Made by a program: the position numbers and the translations under genes. Below are positions 25,137 to 35,995 of a DNA stretch of 64,000 nt, piece after piece (the stretch's first letter is position 1; each line of letters starts with the position of its first letter). The notes beneath the pieces were generated by a model. The model was not told the origin of the DNA. It searched no databases and saw nothing but the letters and a program-made list of their open reading frames with translations. The stretch is from Helichrysum umbraculigerum (Eukaryota; Streptophyta; Magnoliopsida; Asterales; Asteraceae): assembly GCA_949592205.1 (NCBI GenBank), contig CATIUR010000005.1, positions 28,227,679 to 28,291,678 of the forward strand. The letters are read 5' to 3'.

Positions 25137-27233
25137 TGCAACACCCCGAAACGTAAACAAATTTTTTTTTTTTTTTTTAAAACATAACACTTCTAATTAC
25201 TTGTACTTAATTATAGTGGTCCCAAAACACTGGCTATTACATTACTTAATTATAATCAACATTCAAAAATGAAAGTTGCTGGACACAGGATGAATCCGAC
25301 CGGATTTACGGGAATCCGCCGGATTCCCAACGACTTCAGACCCAACTTTTGACCAGAACTGAAACTAAGCAATCCGTTCCTGAATACGCCCCGGAATCCG
25401 CCCGGATTCATGGCAATCCGCCGGATTCCCATGAATCCGCCGGATTCCCTGTTCCAGCAGCAGAATCCAGAGTCTGCACATTTTCATACCAAAACACGAA
25501 CTTTGACAAAGCATAACTCTTAAACCACAACACCTGGGATCGTAAAATTTTGCATACATCTTTCAAATGGTCAAATGAACATAACTCAACTTTCACTTTT
25601 TCAAAATTCTCGTTTAAACCCATTTTGACACGTAAACTAGTTTTCGACTATTTTTCACCAAAATGTTAACATGTCAAATTCTTTAATACATCAAATTTGA
25701 CTTTCAGCTTTTGACTACACATTTCAACTTGGATTTAGAACTTATGAGAACCAAAGCCATTGACTTTCGACCAACTTGATCCATTTTGACACTTAAGCAC
25801 TTAATGACCCATTTGGGTACCAAATTGACCCGTTTCAATCTTTGACTCTCCAATTACCTACACTTTTACTCAGTTGACTTTACAAAGCCAAACAAAACAC
25901 TTTTCATTCATATGTACATAAGCTTTAACATTTCAAGTCTCACTAATCTAACTTTAACCAAAACATTAAACTTCATCAAACCATATGTCTTTCACAAGTG
26001 AGACTTACTAACTTTTACAAACTTTGACTAAAATCTTAAACTTTACAAACGGGGATGTTATTGTATCGTAAGCATGATTAAAAGGGATAAAACTCATTAC
26101 CAACCAAGCAATGAGCTCCACCACTAGCTTTCCATAACCTTCTTTCCCGATTCCTCCTTTACCTTATTTGAACTTCCTGAAACATGTTAAACATAACACA
26201 TAAGCATAAATGCTTAGTAAGTAATGGACTCTAACAATAAAAATCTGCAACAAGTTAAGGATCCATAACATCTAACATGCCGAATTCCGAAGAATTGACA
26301 TCAAACTAAGCTAATGACAAAGTCATTACTTAGATACCACCAAGCAAATGATAAATCATTCCTTGGTTCCACATGTCCAAATACTTACCTTTTTACTTGC
26401 ACAAACAATAACTTGAACTCTTTCACACTTGATCACCTATTCACATAATCACATAAACACTTATCAATTACACACTTAACTACTCTTTCTTACTTCTCAC
26501 ATGTAAATTAGAAGTTAAATCCCATAACCTCCAATTATCTAACATAAGTTCCATACTCATAACTATATGATCACATGTATTTGGGTAATTGAAACTAATT
26601 CTTATCATCAACAGTTTCATACATCATAGACATCACTAACTAGTGATCAAACATACTCATAATAATTCAATTACCCACTAAATACATGATTATAAGGTTA
26701 TCAACATAACTAACACAATTAAATCATTCTTCCTAACTTATAAACATGTATGGAACTTAGTTTCATTCAATTATCCAATGACCCATCAAAATCACTAATT
26801 TAGGGTTTATGTAACTTAAACCCCAACTCAATTTAAACAAGCTAGAGGATTGATTCTTACCTTAGAAGACTGAATTGAAGATTAAGAACTTCAATTTAAC
26901 CAAACCCTAACCCAAAACTTGATCTTGTTCTTCTCCTTTTTCCCTCCCAAATCGCCACACACATATACACATACGTACTGAACTTTTTGATTTCTGTATA
27001 TGGAAGGTAATAGAATGTTACAGGGATTTGATCTACAACATTTTCACATAAACCCCTCATCTTTACTAACTTGACAATTTCTACCCTCTAACTCAAGTTT
27101 CTTTACATAGTTAGTTTCACTAACTAATTCTAACACATAACAATTATTTCACATAACATAATATTATATACATATAATTAAATAACTAAACGCATATAAT
27201 ATAATTTAAACTTACAAAATTTGGGGCGTTACA
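25137..27233 (-). repeat. LTR4 of the tandem array (outer right; 5' LTR of unit 3)
   Basis: A 2097-bp LTR ending at the right target duplication. It carries a private A at 25155 where the other LTRs have G. Besides the poly-T length, I see only this and the base equivalent to 5540 separating the two outermost LTRs, so insertion was recent. Confidence 0.95.
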
Positions 27234-27238
27234 AAAGT
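27234..27238. repeat. Target-site duplication AAAGT, right copy
   Basis: Exact match to 3957-3961 on the other side of the 23.3 kb array. Confidence 0.9.
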
Positions 27239-28205
27239 GGTTAACATGATATCTAATCATGATTAAGAAACAATTCAAGAAGTATGAACTTGATGTTTAT
27301 GATGATTATGTTAATACATATGAAATTGAGATTGTTGGTATAAATCTATTGGAGTATTGTTAAGTAGATTTGATACAAGTAACTGACTTGTGTATTTTGT
27401 TGTATTTCCAGATATGGAGAAGACTCAGTGATATTAGACTACTGAGTGGGCGACTATGGTAGTCGGTGAGTGGACTTTGATCTCTCACTATAATTTAGTG
27501 ATCACTATTGTGGTTACTTCAAGTGTTAAGTGTTATTCCTGTGTTAAGTTGAATTGTGAATGGTGTTAAAGTGTTAAGTGTTAAGTGTTAAGTGACCTAT
27601 TGGTAACTGTGTTAATAGATGTCAACTATGTTGGACTGTGTTGTTACAGGTTAGTCAACACAAGGGTTGTGAACATTCGTTGTAAGTAAGGCTTGTGTTG
27701 ACTAAAGGTAACAAACAGTTATTGGTTAACCGCTGTATTGGCCTGCAGTTGGTGTAAGTGTCGCTTGGTGGGCCACCGCGGCTGAGGGCGCCACAAGGGC
27801 CACCGATCCTCTGGTGATGTTGAGTCAAAGTGTTAAATGTGGTGAACTCATAGTGTTAAACTAAGTTGTATTGTTAGTGATGAGTTAACTCACTTAGCTT
27901 CGTGCTAATCCCTCGTTGTTTACTCCTTGCAGGTTAATATCTATTGTTATGGGCGGGTCAAGGAGTAACTGAAGAATGTTTGACTAGGATTACTCTGATT
28001 ATTATTTAATACAGTTTAAAATGTTTGATTATATAATGCCCAGGATATAAAGGATTGTTTTGTAAATGGTAATAATCAATACTTAGAACTTAGGTAATGG
28101 AAAATGACGTCATGTCATTTTATGTATATATATGTTTTGGGACTTGAACTTCCGCATTGTAAAAAAAAAAAAAAAAAAAACAGTTATAAATTTTGGGGCG
28201 TTATA
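27239..28205 (+). mobile_element. 3' LTR of older element, second part
   Basis: It continues the LTR begun at 2833. It carries a run of 20 A at 28161-28180 about 25 bases from its end (TTTTGGGGCGTTATA). The tandem-element LTR has the same plan at its own 3' end: a 17-19 base A run, then about 20 bases, then GGGGTGTTGCA. This supports a family relation and opposite orientations. The expected terminal CA is TA here, consistent with a C-to-T change. The flanking target duplication cannot be tested because the other end lies outside the window. Confidence 0.7.
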
Positions 28206-28745
28206 AAAAATTCAAAATGCAACAAATATCATGTTGACAAAACTGAAGTAGACAAAATGTTAGGCAAATTAGCGGTATACTGTTGCATCTGTAATCTATA
28301 CATGTAATTATCGATCTAGACGTTGTTCGTTTTCATCTATATATTTAGCTTCATTATAACCAAACAATAATCAAAAAGCGTTCATGTTTCGGCATATATA
28401 AGATCATATCCAAGTAGGCTTAACACGCGTGTCATGCCGTAATTGGTGTTTGTGAAGCTTTATTTTGTTTACATTTCTTTGTTCTGACTTCTGATAATGT
28501 TTTAAACAACAAGAATAGCCATGCATTTCAGTAGGTAATCCATTTTTATCTCTTCAAAAAACTATCACGTAAGCAAGAAACCAATAATCACAAAATTAAA
28601 TCAAAAAATAAATGGATATAAAGAAGGACATAATTTAAGTTTAACTAGCTAAGGTGATATTATGTTATTAGTTAGGTCATTTGATGTTATTTTTATTTGG
28701 TACAAGGAGTTAGAGAAGAGAAATGGGAGTGTGTTGGGTTTATCT
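28206..28745. other. Intergenic DNA between LTR and GH3 promoter
   Basis: AT-rich single-copy-looking sequence. I find no gene, terminal repeats or strong structure. Confidence 0.5.
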
Positions 28746-29047
28746 CACGTGCCACGTTTGCAACAGTTGAAACTGCCGAGGTCGCCGGCCAGCCGTCGTA
28801 ATCAATCGGCAACAATTTAACCCGAAAACAGGCGCGTGGTTTGGCTGACGTGTGCCAACGGGGCCCCCACGTGTCCCCTGTCATGTAGCTGTTTATACCT
28901 GTCATGGTCCCACTTGTCCCCTCCCGACACTACACCCCCGCCATTCTCAAAATATTACAAATTTGTCCACGACCTCTCCTCTCGTCAGCTACCTTCCTTC
29001 CTAGTTTCCACAACTGCCCTTCCCCTGCATGACATGCATGTCACGTG
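28746..29047 (+). promoter_or_regulatory. GH3 upstream region with three G-boxes and an auxin-response-type site
   Basis: Three CACGTG G-boxes lie at 28746-28751, 28868-28873 and 29042-29047. On the reverse strand TGTCGG (CCGACA, 28924-28929) matches the high-affinity auxin response factor core, and several TGTCCC/TGTCAT sites surround it. Auxin-response elements beside G-box-like couplers are a known arrangement in auxin-induced GH3 promoters. Binding is inferred. Confidence 0.5.
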
Positions 29048-29065
29048 ACCCTTCCCTCATTCCAC

Positions 29066-29074
29066 TATATAAAT
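29066..29074 (+). promoter_or_regulatory. TATA box of the GH3 gene
   Basis: TATATAAAT stands in a C/T-rich context about 180 bases before the ATG at 29253, giving a 5' leader of roughly 150 bases. It is the best TATA match near the start. Confidence 0.65.
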
Positions 29075-29252
29075 CCCATTCCTCCCCACCCATTTTCTCC
29101 TCACTTCAAAATCCCAACTCTCCCTCTTTTTTATTATTATTATTCCTCCATAAACAAAAAACACACATTTCACTTTTTTACAAACATAAATAAAAACTTC
29201 ACTTGATTTATTTGTAACTTAATCGGCTATTAAATTTTGTGATATCATTCGA

Positions 29253-31562
29253 ATGGCGGTTGATGCTTTGTGTTCACCGTTGGGACCACCAGCGTGCGAA
29301 AAAGATGCAAAGGCACTTCAATTCATCGAGGAAATGACTAGAAACGCCGATAGCGTTCAAGAGAACGTGTTGGCTGAGATTCTTAGTCGAAATGCAAACA
29401 CGGAGTATCTCCGTCTTCACAATCTTGAAGGCGCTACTGATCGTGACTCTTTTAAGTTTAAGATTCCCATGGTTACTTATGAGGATCTTCAACCGATTAT
29501 TAATCGTATCGCCAATGGAGATCGATCTCCAATTCTTTCATCTCACCCAATTTCTGAATTTCTCACTAGGTATTTATACTGTACCATCATTTGTATTGCT
29601 CTACAAAATAAAAACAAATAATAAACCACGTACGTATGGAATTTAGAGCTAACTTTTTTTTTTTTAATTATGAACAGCTCTGGAACATCAGCAGGTGAGC
29701 GAAAACTTATGCCGACAATTCGGGAAGAGTTGGATCGACGTCAACTACTATACAGTCTGCTCATGCCAGTAATGAACCTGTAAGTACGCTATTTATTTAC
29801 TTGGCTTTATCTATACATACCCTCAAAAATTACTCATCATACCACTTTTGCATTTTTTTTAAAAAAAAGTACAGAATGTAAGAAAAAGTGATGGAATAAA
29901 GTACAGAAAAAGTACAGAAAAATTAATTTAAAATAAATAAATAGTATATCGTGGTATATAGAGTATGTACCATTTACTTATTATAATACCCTTCTTGAAA
30001 TTTGTATTTTTTTGCTTATAAACTTGTAAAAAGTACTATATTTAGAAAGTACAAGAATTTAGGCACAAAGTACATGATAATTTAATATTTTTTATAAATA
30101 ATAATTACTCGTAGTACAATAGGAATAAAATCATACTCGTTGACCGGGATTTTATTTCTTAAGAGACTGTTAATTTGTTTGTGACAGATACATGCCTGGA
30201 TTAGACAAAGGAAAGGGACTATACTTTTTGTTTGTCAAGTCCGAAACAAAGACTCCGGGTGGGTTAATGGCCCGACCCGTTTTAACAAGCTACTACAAAA
30301 GTGAGCACTTCAAGACCCGGGCCTTTGACCCGTATAACGTCTACACCAGCCCCAATGAGGCTATTCTGTGCCCCGATTCTTTTCAGAGCATGTATTCTCA
30401 GATGCTTTGCGGTCTTTATGAACGTGAACAAGTCCTCCGTCTCGGTGCAATATTCGCTTCAGGTCTACTCCGTGCCATCCGGTTCCTCCAGCTCAACTGG
30501 CAGGAGCTGGCTCACGATATCCGAACCGGAAATCTTAACTCCAAAATTTCCGATTCAGATATCAGACGTTGCATGGCACAAGTGCTAAGACCCGACCCAG
30601 CACTTGCTGATTTTCTTGAATCCGAGTGCTCAAAAGAGGATTGGGAAAAAATCATCACTCGAATTTGGCCAAACACAAAGTACCTAGAAGTGATAGTTAC
30701 GGGTGCAATGGCTCAATACATTCCAACTTTGGATTATTATAGTGGCGGGTTACCTAAAGTTTGTACAATGTACGCTTCATCCGAGTGTTATTTCGGTCTC
30801 AATCTCAACCCGATGTCCAAACCGTCTGAAGTTTCGTACACCATCATGCCAAATATGGGGTACTTCGAATTCCTACCACATGACCCGAATTCGAATTGCC
30901 CCACAAGTGCGACAAGTGACGAACTAGTCGACCTGGTAAATGTGGAAGTAGGAAAAGAATATGAGCTCGTAATCACTACATATGCCGGTCTATGCAGGTA
31001 CCGAGTTGGTGACATCCTCCGAGTCACCGGGTTCCACAATTCGGCCCCACAGTTCCACTTTGTGAGAAGAAAAAACGTGTTGCTCAGCATTGATTCGGAC
31101 AAAACCGATGAGGCAGAGTTACAATCAGCGGTCGAAAATGCATCAAAACTTTTGAACGAATTCAGCACGAGCGTCGTGGAGTACACGAGTTATGCGGATA
31201 CAAAAACGATTCCCGGTCATTATGTCATTTACTGGGAGTTATTAGCAAAAGATTCAGCAAATTCTCCACAAAAGGATGTTTTGGAAAAATGTTGTTTGGC
31301 AATGGAAGAATCATTGAATTCGGTTTACAGACAGGGTCGGGTGGAGTGTAATTCAATCGGGCCGTTGGAGATCCGAGTAGTTAAAAACGGTACGTTTGAA
31401 GAATTAATGGATTATGCAATATCTAGAGGTGCGTCAATCAATCAATACAAAGTTCCACGGTGTGTAAATTTTACACCAATCATGGAACTGCTTGACTCCA
31501 GAGTGGTGTCATCGCATTTTAGTCAAAGTTTGCCTCATTGGACACCCGAACGACGTCGTTGA
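29253..31562 (+). CDS. GH3.1: Auxin-amido synthetase, GH3.1-like (3 exons, 597 aa)
   Basis: GH3 group II enzymes use ATP to join indole-3-acetic acid to amino acids, lowering free auxin in the cytosol. Exons are 29253-29569, 29678-29779 and 30188-31562, with GT-AG introns of 108 and 408 bp; frames join cleanly. ATP/AMP-binding motifs are SSGTSAGERK (residues 106-115), YASSECYFG (335-343) and YRVGDIL (411-417). The N-terminus MAVD and C-terminus PERRR, together with overall sequence, point to the GH3.1/GH3.3 branch rather than GH3.5/3.6. Length is normal. Residue 409 is Cys where the usual motif reads YAGLYRYR, an uncommon change next to the ATP motif. The start is the first ATG after the TATA box and matches family N-termini. 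The gene is isolated; likely auxin-induced. Confidence 0.95.
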
Positions 31563-31870
31563 ACAGGTGATTTTATAAAGTTGTCACACCAAACCGACCA
31601 TTTGGAAGTCAATGTAAGAAAGATTCGTTTATTTAGGATTTCTTTTTTATTATTTTTTATTTTTATTATTTTTATTTTGTGTGGGTGATTAATTAAAAAA
31701 AAAAAAATCACTTATGGGTATAGTTTAGGTGATTAAGATGGGGACGTCTGATGTAAAAAAAGCAGGTTTCTTTTGTATGTTTTTTCTCATAAATAAGAAC
31801 CTGTACGTATTCGTCTGCTTGTGTAGTTCTTTTTTCTTGAGAAATTAAAACTCTTGTTAATTTTATGATT
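31563..31870 (+). terminator. GH3 3' untranslated region and probable polyadenylation region
   Basis: T-rich tracts are followed by an A run (31696-31707) and AATAA-type signals (CATAAATAAGAAC near 31789-31801). This is the expected plant form; the exact cleavage site cannot be fixed. Confidence 0.4.
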
Positions 31871-32136
31871 CGTGAACGCAATGTTTTTTTCCCTTTTCAT
31901 AATATAAGTTATGTACGTAATTTGTAACGTAACATTTATACATACGTACGTACGATGTTATTCAGTTCCTAACATTTTAAGTTGGCACATGCATTTAATT
32001 TGTATTACTTGATTTATAAGTTTTACTTGAGTACGGATAGCCGAAACTATGTTCCTAGACGTAAGATCCAACCAAAAAACGTACGTATTAGATTTATTTC
32101 TATATGTAACGTACGGAAATAAAAGTTACGTATACG

Positions 32137-32323
32137 CAGGGACGGAGACAGGGCGGGGGCAGCGTAGGCAGTCGCCCCCACAAGAATTTTTAAATTACAT
32201 AAAAAAGAAAATATTTTAAGGTATTAATTGCATTTTAAAATTTTCGCCCCCACAAAACTATTAAGGAAATAAAAAATAATTTTTTTTCGCCCTCACTATC
32301 GGGAATTCCTGGCTCCGTCCCTG
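32137..32323. mobile_element. hAT-type MITE, 187 bp
   Basis: The ends are CAGGGACGGAG and CTCCGTCCCTG, inverted repeats typical of hAT elements. Both sides carry the 8-bp duplication CGTATACG (32129-32136 and 32324-32331). Because that duplication is itself palindromic, the flanking sequence extends the apparent inverted repeat to 19 bp. The inside has C-rich blocks (CGCCCCCAC) and no coding frame. Confidence 0.88.
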
Positions 32324-32331
32324 CGTATACG

Positions 32332-33585
32332 TGTATAGCTTGTTAATTACCTTGTTTGGACGCCATCTAGTCATGTACATGATATAAGATTCATGTTAGA
32401 TTTGATGTTTTTGTACACTAAAAACCTCCAAATTAAGATTAAAGGAAAACTCTATATATGGCTTTTAAATAGTGTTTATAATAAATAAATAAATAAATAA
32501 ATAATAACATGATGTTTTGTGTTTGCATTATGCGCTTAAGTATCATTTAATAGATTAATGAATAAATAAAGAATAGTTTACTAAACAGAATAACAAAAAA
32601 ATACATGTAAATTATGGACAGTTGTAAATTAGCACAGTTGTTAGGTTTGATTTAATATAACTAGAATTGCATGCTTTAATGTGGAGGAACGTGAAGTTCA
32701 TAAATGGTTGTGAAATTTTAAACCACAATGCACATGCAATTCTTTTCTTTGACGTTCTTTATTATTTATTAATTAAATAATATGATTAATTTATTTATTT
32801 ATTTTAGTTTATCTTAAACTTTTTAATCCAATTATTGGTAAATACAATATTGCAACAATTAAAAAATATGTTATCCAGTTAATATGAAATTATACGTATA
32901 TCACAACCCAAATTTGGAAGCAATAATAAATGATTCAAGTAATATATATCTTCGTAGCTATATATACACGCATTTGTATATTTACAGATCGATATATATT
33001 ATGCACTTTTAAATATGTAATGAGACATATGTACGAAAGATCGACCTAGCTAGCTAGATTTTATGGTAGGAATCCACAAGAAATTACGTAGCTAACACTA
33101 TCACATATGCAATAAATTAAAACACATACGAAATGGTAACCAGAGTTTAGGTATACGACAACAATTTACGACATTAAACTGGTCGAATTACTTTATGGAA
33201 AATTAGTTGTGATGGCAATTTAAGATAAGTATTTAAAACGTTCGAGATGATGAAACCTAACATGTATTTTGATGAGCGCTACTAAAGGGTAATTTGAAGG
33301 GTACCGCTGATTCATGTATCATATTTTAACGAGTGCTACTACATCGTTGATAAACCACACTATTTTATAATAAATGTTTATTATCTCATATTTGAGCTCC
33401 AATTATATTAAGAAAGTTTGTTTCGGACATGTTAGGTCCATAACATTATGTTGTATAAATAGAGAAAGCTTGGGGCAAAAAGTTTTTTTTTTTTTTGTAA
33501 TTTTGTTGGTGGGTGCCTGGGTGGTTTCATTCAAAGCCTCTTCTCATTTAACTTTCTCCAAGTATTTGTAAATATTAACTAACAT
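32332..33585. other. Intergenic AT-rich DNA
   Basis: No gene recognised. The only clear structure is an (AAAT)n microsatellite at about 32480-32506. Confidence 0.5.
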
Positions 33586-33595
33586 TATATGTAAA

Positions 33596-34463
33596 GAGTA
33601 AGGTTCAAATGAGTACACCAATTTTGAGTGAGAATGAGGGAACCAACAGATTTCTGCCATGTGTCACTTTATTCTCTCTCCTCCACACTTTATTCTCTCT
33701 CCTCCATATTTTTAAAAATTAAATATCTCACAAACGGTAAGTCGAAAAATCATGAAAATTGCACCATAAAATTCAGCGTTTTCTCCTCTTCGATTTGCCG
33801 TCCCTCAAGGCATACTTTTGACAACTTTTTTTCTCATTTTTTGGTGGGTTTCACAAATTAGTAACACATGTGTTAGTGATTAGTTGTACATTTAATTTGT
33901 GGTTAAGGTTAGGGTTTAGGGTTAGGTTTAGGGTTTAGTAGGGTTTATGGTTTAGGGTTTATAAGGGTTTAGGGTTTAGAAGGGGTTCAAGGTTTAGGGT
34001 TTAGAAAGATTTAGGGTTTAGCGTTTTGTAAAACGTTTAGGGTTTAGGGTTTGGGGTTTAGGGGTTAGGGGTTAGGGTTTAGGGTTTAGGGTTTGAGGTT
34101 TGGGGTTTCGGAGAAACCTCAAACCCTAAACCCTAAACCCTAACCCCTAACCCCTAAACCCCAAACCCTAAACCCTAAACGCAACACTTTAACACATGTG
34201 TTAGTAAATGTGAAACCCACCAAAAAAATGAAAAAAAAAAAAACTTTTCGAAAATATGTCTTGAGGTACGGCAAATCGAAGAGGAGAAAACGGCGAATTT
34301 AATGGTGCAATTTTCATAATTTTTCGATTTGTCGTTGGTGAGATAATTGATGTTGGGGGTAAATGGGTTTTGTACATGTGGAACATTCTCTTTGTACAGA
34401 TGGCTTGATATCATTGGTTCCCTCATTCTCATACAAATTCCTATTTTCATTTGAACCCTACCC
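33596..34463. mobile_element. Mutator-type foldback MITE, 868 bp, with telomere-like core
   Basis: Long inverted arms (about 33596-33880 and 34190-34463) start GAGTAAGGTTCAAATG and, read from the other end, GGGTAGGGTTCAAATG. A perfect 10-bp duplication TATATGTAAA lies at 33586-33595 and 34464-34473, within the 9-11 bp range of Mutator-like elements. The arms are imperfect; the left one has a 20-bp tandem duplication of a CT-rich segment near 33666-33705. The core consists of TTTAGGG-like repeats. No transposase is encoded. Confidence 0.88.
33900..34180. repeat. Degenerate TTTAGGG repeats ending in a near-perfect 68-bp inverted repeat
   Basis: Plant telomere-like units run on the plus strand from about 33900. 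From 34034 to 34101 they form an arm whose exact reverse complement lies at 34114-34181, around a 12-base spacer. The two arms share the same irregular variants (GGGG, GAGG), so one was copied from the other. It lies wholly inside the foldback element. Confidence 0.88.
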
Positions 34464-34473
34464 TATATGTAAA

Positions 34474-35051
34474 ATAGTATATTATATTAGAAAATGATTT
34501 AGACCATATTGTGTTGTATGTATATCAAAAGAGGTGCGCGACAAGTTTTGTTTCTATGTTTTTGAGGCTTACGAGTCTTAATTAAAACGTTAATTATTGA
34601 AAAAAGACGTGCGATACATACAATATTGAAATGGAATGACCTTGCCGAATTATATATCTAACATTTTATACAACTTCGTATACGGAAATACTGATTTGAT
34701 TTACAACTTTAATTAATCGGACTTGTTATAATCCATGTATATTTTGTTATTTTGAAATTAAAGTCGTTGATTATAATGTCTAAACATGATTACATGTTCA
34801 ACAACTTAACAATAGTTTAAGATTTAAAACTTAAATGGTCCGTCTATATACAAAGGTTTTAATGCTAGTTATATATCTAACATTTTATACAACTTCGTAT
34901 ACGGAATGAAATGTACGTATCACTTACAAATGAATGCAACAATTTGTTAAATTAAAACTTATAAGGGGTACAAATGAAAGAAAACTATTCTAACCCACCT
35001 TTCTAAAAAGTTGGACACGAGGTTGTTTTTCTACTTTACATGTCTTTTGAT
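34474..35051. other. Intergenic DNA with a 38-bp direct repeat
   Basis: An exact 38-base segment is present at 34650-34687 and again at 34869-34906; both contain CTTCGTATACGGAA. Nothing else is recognised. Confidence 0.6.
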
Positions 35052-35054
35052 TAA

Positions 35055-35325
35055 GAGCATCCACAGTCATATAGTATAATAGAGTATAATGAGTTTGACA
35101 CCTAAACATTTCATCCTTTTATACCCATCTTCACAATCCATTAATATACTTTTACAATTTGGTAAACAGAAATGGCTTGGGACCCACATCTTTGGTAAAT
35201 AGAGGTTGTAACAGAGAAGAACCTTCATTTACTTTAGGAACTCCCCACAATGCATTTACTTCCTTAAACCTCATTTTACTTCTCATTTACTTTTGCCAAG
35301 TCATCTCATCTCATTGTGGATGCTC
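35055..35325. mobile_element. Tourist-type (PIF/Harbinger) MITE, 271 bp
   Basis: The terminal inverted repeats GAGCATCCACA / TGTGGATGCTC are flanked by TAA on both sides (35052-35054, 35326-35328). A 3-bp TAA/TTA duplication is the PIF/Harbinger hallmark. It has no coding frame. A PIF transposase relic lies just downstream, but its end sequence differs, so it is not obviously the source. Confidence 0.8.
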
Positions 35326-35512
35326 TAAGAACTACTATAATTTGTTTACCTAATAAGGTTCATAATTAAGACCAATATATGTTTCTATCATGTCATGCAT
35401 ACAACAAAAATGTGTAAGAAATAGGAGAATTGTGATTCTATGTTAGTGGTATTGCGATGTTTTAAAGTTTATACTTTTTACTATTTAATGTATCAAGGTA
35501 TTATAAGTTCTA

Positions 35513-35995
35513 TTAGGCTTGTGCTAACGGGCCGTCGGGGAGCCGTCGGTGGGGGCGTCGGTTGTGCCGACGCACCGACGCCATTGGCACGGGGCGTCGG
35601 TACGCCGCGTCGGTTGGGTGGCGTCGGGAATCCGACGGGAGAGAGAGGGAAAAAGTGGGGGCCACGGTGGTTTTGATCAGTTGCAAGATAAAAAAAAAAA
35701 AAAAAAAATTTAAAAAACCAATTTACCACTATAAATTCAAACCAAATCCAACCAATTTTTCACAACATTCATACTCCAACTTTCAAATATTCCACAACTT
35801 TATACAATTTTACTTTTCAATTTACCACTTTCAACCTATTTTCACAACATTCACACCTTAACTATCAAATATTCCACAACTTCTACAACTTCTACAACTT
35901 CTACAACTTCAATATTATTTCCATTTCATTTCTTTTACCCATTTTTTCACAATTTTTATACCAATTCATCTACAAAAAAAAAACATTTACTAAAC
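35513..35995 (+). mobile_element. Probable left end and 5' region of a PIF/Harbinger element
   Basis: TTA (35513-35515) followed by GGCTTGTGCTAACGGG fits a PIF/Harbinger end. Next come a GC-rich block of repeated CGTCGG units (35530-35640), an A run (about 35689-35708) and AC-rich leader sequence up to the transposase start. The matching right end was not found. Confidence 0.5.

Larger units (their letters stand above)
3962..27233 (-). mobile_element. Tandem array of a Ty3/gypsy chromovirus: 4 LTRs, 3 internal regions
   Basis: The order is LTR1 (3962-6059), internal 1 (6060-11020), LTR2 (11021-13117), internal 2 (13118-18078), LTR3 (18079-20175), internal 3 (20176-25136), LTR4 (25137-27233). 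The repeat length is 7058 bp (2097 LTR plus 4961 internal); LTR1 is one base longer because of its poly-T run. Every internal region has its own primer-binding site and polypurine tract, and neighbouring units share LTRs. By eye the units differ at only a handful of bases. A primer site for initiator Met-tRNA, one gag-pol frame, GPY/F-like sequence after integrase and a C-terminal chromodomain indicate a chromovirus. Long LTRs favour the Tekay/Del clade, which is an inference. Direct integration would normally give two LTRs, so recombination between LTRs is the likely origin. Confidence 0.95.

Noticed and set aside
28161..28180. Poly-A tail of a SINE, LINE or processed gene
   Set aside because: The A run sits at the same place as in the related LTR and is part of the LTR end.
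33900..34181. True telomere or assembly end
   Set aside because: Repeats are degenerate, form an inverted repeat and lie inside a transposon with its own target duplication.
35493..35729. Pro-rich minus-strand frame near 35.5 kb
   Set aside because: It arises from the CGTCGG repeats at the transposon end and lacks any domain.
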